Source of the DNA: Methylocaldum marinum
GTDB taxonomy: Bacteria > Pseudomonadota > Gammaproteobacteria > Methylococcales > Methylococcaceae
Length of the DNA stretch: 64,000 bases
Reading direction: 5' to 3'
Assembly (NCBI RefSeq): GCF_003584645.1
Contig: NZ_AP017928.1
Coordinates: forward strand, 4,478,833-4,542,832
Part shown: positions 56,464 to 64,000 of the stretch, in pieces
Position numbering within the stretch: the first letter of the stretch is position 1
How the letters are laid out: every line of letters begins with the position of its first letter
The notes under the pieces: model-generated
Databases searched by the model: none
What the model was told of the DNA's origin: nothing
The model's input: only the letters and a program-made list of their open reading frames with translations
Program-made: the position numbers and the translations under genes

Positions 56464-56505
56464 AACAGGAATCTCTTCGTCGGTTGCAAAATAAGGAGTG
56501 CCGTA

Positions 56506-58326
<1,821 letters not shown>

Positions 58327-58601
58327 ATGGGTTCGGCTGATGTGGCGGTGCTCTGGTGCTTTTATGGCTGCGCCGGTAGTGGGCAAGTGCATGCCCTGTA
58401 ACGGGGCGCAGGCGCCACATTTAATCCAAGCCGCCAGACCGTGTCAAGAAAACCGGCCGCCGTCTCCCGATAGCGACTGGACACTCTTAGGAGCGACGGG
58501 TAGTATTGACCGGTTTTTCATCCGGGTTTCCGGATATGCCTTATACACCATGAGCTCGGCCGAGCAAGCGTCGGCACGATCTTCAACAAGAGGATTCTGC
58601 G

Positions 58602-60077
58602 GTGAGTCAGCTCACATTTCCCCAATCGTTCAACCTCGTTTTTTTCGGCGGTGCCGGCGATCTGGTCACGCGCAAATTATTGCCGGCGATGTACCAGTGC
58701 CACAAGAATGGCCAGCTGGTGGAGTCGGGCCGCATCCTTTGTCTCGACCTTCAGGATCTGACTCAGGACAGCTTCCTGGCCCTCGTGGACGACAAGGCCA
58801 GACAGTTCGTGCCGGAGGCCGATTGGGAAGAAGAGATTTGGACCTCATTCCTCGCACGCCTGTCCTACCTTAAACTCGACGCCACCCAGCCTGAACAATA
58901 CGGGGCCTTGAAAACCTTGTTGAAGAAGACTCCGGCCGAGGTCACCGTCTTCTATCTGTCCACCGCGCCGTTTCTGTTCGCGACGATCTGCGCCAATCTG
59001 ACCCGGCAGGGACTGAACGGCCCGAACAGCCGCCTGGTGCTGGAGAAGCCGCTAGGTAACGACTTGGCATCCAGCAATGCGATTACGGCGGACGTCGATC
59101 GCTTCTTCTACGAGAAGCAGGTCTATCGAATCGACCACTATCTGGGTAAGGAGTCGGTGCAGAACCTGATGGCTCTGCGTTTCGGCAACTCTCTGTTCGA
59201 GCCGCTGTGGCGCCGGATGTGGATCAGTAACGTTCAGATCACGATCGCCGAGGATGTGGGCATCGGCAGCCGCGGCGGCTTTTATGACAAGACCGGCGCT
59301 TTGCGCGACATGGTGCAGAACCACTTGTTGCAGCTGTTGTGTTTCGTTGCGATGGAGCCGCCGGCCAGCCTCGATTCCGATGCGATCCGCAACGAAAAGC
59401 TCAAGGTGCTCGAGTGTCTGGTGCCGTTCACCCCGGAAGATGTCCTGAACAAGACCGTCCGCGGCCAGTATCGGGCGGGCGTGTCCGGCGGCCGTCAGGT
59501 AAAAGGCTACCTGGAAGAGGACAATATTCCGGCCGACAGCAAGACTGAAACCTTCGTGGCGATCAAGGCGGAGATCGCCAACTGGCGCTGGGCCGGGGTA
59601 CCGTTTTATTTGTTCACCGGCAAGCGCCTGCCGAGTCGGCTTGCCGAGATCGTCGTGAATTTCCACGACGTTCCGCACCATATCTTTCCTTTGCCTAGCA
59701 GCGGTACGCGCGCGCCGTCCAAGCTGGTCATCCGCCTGCAGCCGGGCGAATACATTCGCCTGTACCTGAATGCCAAGGCGCCGGGCGATTCCATGGAACT
59801 TTTGCCGGTGTCGCTCGATCTCGACTTTGCCGGAAAATTCAAGGGCCGCCGGGCGGAGGCCTACGAACGCCTACTGCTCGATACCATTCGCGGCAACCAG
59901 GCGCTGTTCGTGCGCCAGGATGAGCTGGAACTGGCCTGGCGCTGGGTGGAGCCGATTCTGAACTCCTGGGCCGCCGATCCGGCTGGCCCCAAGCCTTATG
60001 CGGCAGGCACCTGGGGACCGTCGGCGTCTTCCGAGCTGCTGTCGCGCGACGGTTTTGGCTGGCACGATGAGGATTAA
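58602..60077 (+). CDS. zwf: glucose-6-phosphate 1-dehydrogenase
   Basis: A 491-residue enzyme oxidising glucose-6-P to 6-phosphogluconolactone. The nucleotide-binding start NLVFFGGAGDLVTRKLLPAM, the Lys of RLVLEKPLGNDLASSN and the active-site motif YRIDHYLGKESVQNLMALRF are all present. The C-terminal domain contains DSMELLPVSLDLDFAGKFKG. Translation starts at GTG 58602 with AGAGGATTCTGC upstream; no ATG fits the conserved N-terminus. It ends 4 bp before pgl. Confidence 0.97.
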   Translation: MSQLTFPQSFNLVFFGGAGDLVTRKLLPAMYQCHKNGQLVESGRILCLDLQDLTQDSFLALVDDKARQFVPEADWEEEIWTSFLARLSYLKLDATQPEQYGALKTLLKKTPAEVTVFYLSTAPFLFATICANLTRQGLNGPNSRLVLEKPLGNDLASSNAITADVDRFFYEKQVYRIDHYLGKESVQNLMALRFGNSLFEPLWRRMWISNVQITIAEDVGIGSRGGFYDKTGALRDMVQNHLLQLLCFVAMEPPASLDSDAIRNEKLKVLECLVPFTPEDVLNKTVRGQYRAGVSGGRQVKGYLEEDNIPADSKTETFVAIKAEIANWRWAGVPFYLFTGKRLPSRLAEIVVNFHDVPHHIFPLPSSGTRAPSKLVIRLQPGEYIRLYLNAKAPGDSMELLPVSLDLDFAGKFKGRRAEAYERLLLDTIRGNQALFVRQDELELAWRWVEPILNSWAADPAGPKPYAAGTWGPSASSELLSRDGFGWHDED

Positions 60078-60081
60078 AACG

Positions 60082-60789
60082 ATGGTAGACATTCGCTGGT
60101 TCGACGATAACCCCAGTCTTGCGCCGGCCCTCGCGGCGGCAGTGGCTGACGATTTGCGCGCGGTGTTGCAGAAGGAACCCCATGCCGCCCTGGCGGTGTC
60201 GGGCGGCCGCTCGCCGGTGCCGGTGTTCGAGGCATTGCGCGGCGAAGATCTGGACTGGGCGCGCGTGGTCGTCACCCTGGTGGACGAGCGGTGGGTGCCG
60301 GAAACCGATCCGGCGAGCAACGCGGCGTTGGTCAAGACTCATCTTCTCCAAGGCCGGGCGGCGGCCGCTCGTTTCGTGCCGCTGTATACCGGCGATGGCT
60401 CTGCCCGGGAAGCCGAAGGGGCGCTGGCGGCCGCTTTCAACGGCCTGCCCTTGCCGTTCGCGGCACTGATACTCGGCATGGGAGATGACGGCCATACTGC
60501 CTCGCTGTTTCCCGCTAGTCCCAATCTGGATGCCGGTTTGGCTCCGGGCGGATCGGTCGCGGATACACCGCCCTGTTTGGCGCAAGTGGGCGCGGTGGCG
60601 CCGACCGAGCGCATGAGCATGACCCTGCCGTGGATCCTGCATGCGCGGCGCGTTTATTTGCAGTTCGGCGGTGCCGGCAAAGCCGATGTGTTCGCGGCCG
60701 CTCTGGCCGGGCCCAGCCGTCAGTATCCGGTGAGCTTCGTGCTCGCGCAAACGCAGACGCCCGTGACGGTATTCGCCGCGCGCAACTGA
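60082..60789 (+). CDS. pgl: 6-phosphogluconolactonase
   Basis: A 235-residue lactonase of the DevB/glucosamine-6-P isomerase fold hydrolysing 6-phosphogluconolactone. Motifs: AALAVSGGRSPVPVFEALRG, VVVTLVDERWVPETDPASNA and LILGMGDDGHTASLFPASPN (catalytic His). I use ATG 60082: the ribosome site GAGG lies over the zwf stop, which means translational coupling. Upstream in-frame ATGs fall inside zwf. Confidence 0.96.
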   Translation: MVDIRWFDDNPSLAPALAAAVADDLRAVLQKEPHAALAVSGGRSPVPVFEALRGEDLDWARVVVTLVDERWVPETDPASNAALVKTHLLQGRAAAARFVPLYTGDGSAREAEGALAAAFNGLPLPFAALILGMGDDGHTASLFPASPNLDAGLAPGGSVADTPPCLAQVGAVAPTERMSMTLPWILHARRVYLQFGGAGKADVFAAALAGPSRQYPVSFVLAQTQTPVTVFAARN

Positions 60790-60870
60790 GCCAAGAGAAC
60801 GGGGCGCATTGCTTCGTTCGTGCAGATGATTGTTTTTGAACGAGTGCAAAGCTCAGTCAGGGCATTTCCT

Positions 60871-61578
60871 CTACGGCGGGTTGAGTCTGGACGGCAATCG
60901 GGGCGACCTGTCTCTCAAGGGAGGATTGAACCCTGAAGGGATTGGGGTGACCGTTACGGAGGGTTCGGTGACGATTCTCATGACGGTGCCCGATTCTCTT
61001 GCGGTTCCCAGAGACACGCCGACGGGGGCATCGACTATATCCGGAAATACCAGCAAGGTGGAAATGTTTGAAACCGTCTGTACCCAGCCCCAAATTTCGC
61101 CTTCCGGGAACGAGGCCGTGGTGATGCTCACGAAAATCGTGCCGTCGCTCATGCCGGCTGCCAAATCCGGAACGGTGGTGATGGCCCTGGCGGTCGTGGA
61201 AAAGCAGTCTACGCCTTGAATGATCTGGGCTCCCGTAATCGTTGCCTGCACCTGCAGGGAGCCGTTCCAGCTGCCTTGAGCAAATTGGAAAAGCGGAACG
61301 ATTACCGGGCCGAAAGTCCCCATCGGACCGCAATGCAGCCGGGCTCCGGTAACATTCTCTCCGTTGGCAAGGTTTAAAACGAATTCCATCACGGTTTCGT
61401 CCTGATCGAAAGCGAAACGTGCCTGACTCCACATCGAGCCGTCCTCCAGAGGCGGACTTTCCCCGGAAAAGCCGAGATCGGCGCCGAATTGAAACGATAG
61501 CGCGTTCGCTTCGTCTCCGTGAGCCGTGCCGGCGGACAAGCTTAAACCCAGCAGGATCGATAAAGCGCGACGGTTCAC
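60871..61578 (-). CDS. exported CHRD-domain protein
   Basis: A 235-residue exported protein. Signal: RRALSILLGLSLSAGTAHGD. The CHRD pattern is clear: ENVTGARLHCGPMGTFGPVI followed by VPLFQFAQGSWNG, then ATITGAQIIQGVDCF, and SDGTIFVSITTASFPEGEIW. CHRD domains are named after chordin and are widespread in bacterial secreted proteins of unknown role. The start is GTG 61578, six bases after AGGAGG; no ATG is well placed. It is convergent with pgl. The C-terminal tail is Pro/Arg-rich. Confidence 0.85.
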   Translation of the reverse strand: MNRRALSILLGLSLSAGTAHGDEANALSFQFGADLGFSGESPPLEDGSMWSQARFAFDQDETVMEFVLNLANGENVTGARLHCGPMGTFGPVIVPLFQFAQGSWNGSLQVQATITGAQIIQGVDCFSTTARAITTVPDLAAGMSDGTIFVSITTASFPEGEIWGWVQTVSNISTLLVFPDIVDAPVGVSLGTARESGTVMRIVTEPSVTVTPIPSGFNPPLRDRSPRLPSRLNPP

Positions 61579-61899
61579 ATTTAACCTCCTTGTCGCTTCT
61601 GTCCTCCGGAAAACGAGGCGAGATCGCATGTCTCGAATTACCGGCGATTTCGAAGCGTTTCTCGCCCGATGGAATGTGCTATGGCTTCATTTCGGATAGG
61701 ACTTTGATCTGAGACCGAAACTTTTCCAGAGATGTTCCGGTTGGCTCGAACCCGGCTCGGTCCCTGTCGAACCGCGGAGTAGGCCCGGAATGGCCACATG
61801 TCGAAAGGCCCGAAGTTGTGAACGCGCGTGGCCTATGCGCTATAGTTGCTCCTGCTTGCTGGTTTGGTCGTGCTCGCGGCACATGTTCTCGGAGGGGTT

Positions 61900-62352
61900 A
61901 TGAAAAGAGGTTTGTCCGTGGCGGTTCTGTTGTTTGCCGTTGCTTTCGGTACCGTAGGCGAGGCTGAGGTATACAAATTGACGGGTCCCGACGGAAGGGT
62001 CACGTATACCGACAGTCGTTCGGAAGGCGGAATCAATACCAAGGTGGAAGTCGTCGAGACCGGGTCTTACGCGGGTGAGGCAGAGCTTGCGCCGATCGGG
62101 GAAGCCGCGGCGTCTCGAAAAGTGACGATCTTCACCACGGAATGGTGCGGCGTGTGCCGGAAGGCCAAATCGTATATGGCAAGTCAAGGGATTGCGTTCG
62201 ACGAATTCGACATCGAGAAATCTCGGTCCGCCAGGAGCCGGTTCGACAAGCTGGGTGCGAGGGGCGTGCCTGTGATTTTGGTCGGAAAGGAAAAAATGAC
62301 CGGTTTTTCCGCGGGTAAGCTCAAAGCGATGCTGGACCGTGCCGGGATCTAA
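61900..62352 (+). CDS. exported glutaredoxin-family protein with DUF4124 domain
   Basis: A 150-residue protein: signal SVAVLLFAVAFGTVGEAEVY, a DUF4124 segment (YKLTGPDGRVTYTDSRSEGG) and a glutaredoxin domain with active site TIFTTEWCGVCRKAKSYMAS (CGVC) and the cis-Pro motif GARGVPVILVGKEKMTGFS. It is likely a periplasmic thiol-disulfide oxidoreductase; cytosolic glutaredoxins usually use CPYC. GGAGGGGTT precedes ATG 61900. Neighbours are unrelated. Confidence 0.88.
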   Translation: MKRGLSVAVLLFAVAFGTVGEAEVYKLTGPDGRVTYTDSRSEGGINTKVEVVETGSYAGEAELAPIGEAAASRKVTIFTTEWCGVCRKAKSYMASQGIAFDEFDIEKSRSARSRFDKLGARGVPVILVGKEKMTGFSAGKLKAMLDRAGI

Positions 62353-62679
62353 GTTTCGAATCCGCCGTCCTATCCGTCAGCGTACCGAATAAGGATGGCC
62401 GTCCGCCCGGACCAATCCCGGCATATTTTTTGTTTGCGCTTGCTCGAGGCGATCACAGTCGGCGTTTTCGGAATCCAAAAGTTACTATCAGGGATGGGCT
62501 GCCCCGGACTTGCAAGCGAAGCGGGACAGCGTAGCGTGGCGGCGCCGATTGGCACGCGTGAACGCCGCTTGATGCTCCGCACAGGAAATGTGCGACGTGA
62601 TTGGGTTGGGGTGAGGGCGATTCGAATAGGACTTTACTTTCTTTACGCACTGTAATTCGACTTCTGGAAAGGACGAGAC
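62353..62679. other. intergenic region with a dispersed repeat
   Basis: No gene supported. From about 62598 it contains, inverted, the block found at 18443-18489 (TTGGGGTGAGGGCGATTCGA, ATAGGACTTTACTTTCTTTA, CGCACTGTA). The rest shows weak dyads (GGCTGCCCCGG, GCGTGAACGCC) only. Confidence 0.55.
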
Positions 62680-63189
62680 ATGCAGCCGGAAAAGCAAAAA
62701 GTTTTAAAGATTAAATTGGCCCGCTGGGCGTTCGCGATAGCTATCGCTCTGGTCATCCTGATCGTGGTCGTGCTGTTTTTCATCGGTAGAAAACCGCCGG
62801 GCGAAGGCACTGTTCAACCGGTTCCGCCGGAGCCCGGCCGGGTGCCTCCTGCCCCGGAACCGCGGATCGAGGCTCCCCCGGCAGCCGAGATCACCGTCGC
62901 GGGGCAGGGCGGACCGGGCTGCGAGCTCGAGAAAGACGCTCATGACGTCGTCGTCAAGGAAATGGGCGGAAAAGATATTTTCGAGGCTTATGAGAAAGGC
63001 GTGCTGCTGACCGACGAAAAAGGTGTGACGAGCAAGTATTATCTGGATGTTGACGGCGTGCCGGAAGATAGAAAGGCCGAACTGCCGGCACTGTTTGCGA
63101 CGGGGAATCATCTGAAAGTGCGATATGTCATCTGCGGGAGCGGCGGAATTCGATTCCTGATCGCCATCCGGCCCCGGCCGAACGGTTGA
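62680..63189 (+). CDS. single-pass membrane protein, unknown function
   Basis: A 169-residue protein with a cytosolic basic N-terminus, one helix (WAFAIAIALVILIVVVLFFI), a Pro-rich linker (PPEPGRVPPAPEPRIEAPPA) and a C-terminal domain (GCELEKDAHDVVVKEMGGKD, KGVTSKYYLDVDGVPEDRKA). Two cysteines bracket the C-terminal domain. The start follows GGAAAGGACGAGAC. It abuts marC. No family recognised. Confidence 0.75.
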   Translation: MQPEKQKVLKIKLARWAFAIAIALVILIVVVLFFIGRKPPGEGTVQPVPPEPGRVPPAPEPRIEAPPAAEITVAGQGGPGCELEKDAHDVVVKEMGGKDIFEAYEKGVLLTDEKGVTSKYYLDVDGVPEDRKAELPALFATGNHLKVRYVICGSGGIRFLIAIRPRPNG

Positions 63190-63848
63190 TGGAAGAAGGC
63201 TTGCTGCAATTCGGGCTGACGGCTTTTCTGACGCTGGCCGTGGTCGTCGATCCGCCCGGAATGCTACCGATCTTCATCGCCTTGACCCGCGGGCTGGAAA
63301 AGAACGAGCGGCGCAAGACCTTGAGCCGCGCATTGCTCATCGCTTTCGGCGTAACCGTGTTTTTTCTGCTCGCCGGCAAATATGTGCTGATGTACCTCGG
63401 GGTAACCGTGCATGCATTTGCGATCAGCGGCGGCATTCTCCTTTTCGTGACGGCGATGCCGATGCTGTTCGGACAGCGCGCAGGCCTACAGGCACCCAAG
63501 GTCGAGGAAAGACGCGCGGCAGGCGAAGATATCGCGATTTTTCCGCTCGCCATCCCGCTGCTTTCCGGACCCGGTACCATTACCGCCGTTCTGTTGCTCG
63601 CCAATAGGGCCGGTACCGATGTTCGTCGCTTAGGCATGCTGGCCGGCGTCATCGCCGCGATTTATCTGTTCACCTGGCTGCTGTTGTACCTCGGCGAAGT
63701 GATCACGGGGTATCTCGGCGAAAGCAAGGTGCACATCATGACCCGAGTGCTGGGCATCGTGCTCGCGGCGCTTGCTGCGCAGTTCGTTCTCAACGGCATC
63801 GCGGGCTTTTACCAATCTTTGACCCATCCTTTAAATCAACTGCGATAA
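63189..63848 (+). CDS. MarC family integral membrane protein
   Basis: A 219-residue protein with six predicted helices. MarC/NAAT signature: LTAFLTLAVVVDPPGMLPIF, IALTRGLEKNERRKTLSRAL, IFPLAIPLLSGPGTITAVLL and the terminal QFVLNGIAGFYQ. The transported substrate is unknown; the historical link to antibiotic resistance is not supported for the family. ATG 63189 overlaps the preceding stop (TGATG); a TTG at 63186 is also in frame. It is followed 4 bp later by purD. Confidence 0.93.
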   Translation: MEEGLLQFGLTAFLTLAVVVDPPGMLPIFIALTRGLEKNERRKTLSRALLIAFGVTVFFLLAGKYVLMYLGVTVHAFAISGGILLFVTAMPMLFGQRAGLQAPKVEERRAAGEDIAIFPLAIPLLSGPGTITAVLLLANRAGTDVRRLGMLAGVIAAIYLFTWLLLYLGEVITGYLGESKVHIMTRVLGIVLAALAAQFVLNGIAGFYQSLTHPLNQLR

Positions 63849-63852
63849 GACC

Positions 63853-64000
63853 ATGAAAGTACTGATAGTCGGCGGCGGCGGACGGGAGCACGCTTTAGCG
63901 TGGAAAGCGGCGCAGTCTCCCGGAGTGGAAAAGATTTTCGTCACACCGGGCAATGCCGGAACGAATGCCGAGCCGAAAGTGGAGAATCGGCCCATCCCCG
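63853..64000 (+). CDS. purD: phosphoribosylamine-glycine ligase (partial, runs off the window)
   Basis: The first 49 codons read KVLIVGGGGREHALAWKAAQ then SPGVEKIFVTPGNAGTNAEP, the invariant N-terminus of PurD (glycine-rich loop GGGGREHA and PGNAG). The rest lies beyond 64000. It makes GAR in purine synthesis. Confidence 0.95.
   Translation, partial: MKVLIVGGGGREHALAWKAAQSPGVEKIFVTPGNAGTNAEPKVENRPIP

Overview
The window is 64 kb of GC-rich chromosome (by eye about 60% GC or more) from a proteobacterium, most likely a gammaproteobacterium. The complete Entner-Doudoroff set (zwf, pgl, edd, eda), the Cmr system, the many short interspersed palindromes and the lipid-type polyketide cluster would suit a type I methanotroph (Methylococcaceae). 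No methane-oxidation gene is present to prove this, so the placement is tentative.

Layout. 1-1.3 kb: an IS5-like insertion sequence abutting a short CRISPR array (1304-1829; 8 repeats, 7 spacers, one spacer present twice). 1.9-10.5 kb: a minus-strand type III-B locus in the order cas6 remnant, cmr1, cmr2/cas10, an orphan MNT nucleotidyltransferase, cmr3, cmr4, cmr5, cmr6. There are no cas1/cas2 genes, and cas6 is visibly broken. 10.7-14.5 kb: an OmpR-type response regulator whose sensor kinase is doubly disrupted (a frameshift and a 249-bp IS200/IS605-type MITE), and a secreted beta-propeller. 14.5-20.6 kb: a low-density accessory zone with three copies of an interspersed repeat, a small phage-like regulator pair, lipoproteins, a methyltransferase, and a secreted carbohydrate-binding-like gene split by a 720-bp integron-type gene cassette with its own attC site and a BrnT/BrnA toxin-antitoxin module. 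20.5-24 kb: a two-gene operon of a metallophosphoesterase and a CHAT-domain (caspase-like) protein.

24.3-29 kb: pirin, a DUF5996 protein, an orphan small protein and a secreted propeller protein. 29.4-50.4 kb: a long minus-strand biosynthetic cluster. Read in transcription order it encodes a 2519-residue type I PKS (two NMO/PfaD-like domains, KS, AT, ACP, KR), a type III PKS, a dehydratase-phosphopantetheinyl transferase fusion, a LolD-like ATPase, an FtsX-type permease, a LolA-like carrier, an outer-membrane barrel, a GT4 glycosyltransferase, two tandem paralogous secreted proteins and a sulfotransferase. I infer that it makes a long-chain phenolic or pyrone lipid, possibly glycosylated and/or sulfated, and moves it to the outer membrane. 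This is the best candidate in the window for an undescribed system.

50.5-64 kb: an HNH protein, an HD-GYP phosphodiesterase, then housekeeping metabolism: a Gfo/Idh/MocA oxidoreductase, a peroxiredoxin, an inositol monophosphatase, Glu-type RpiB, eda and edd on the minus strand divergent from zwf-pgl, a CHRD protein, a secreted glutaredoxin, a MarC protein and the start of purD.
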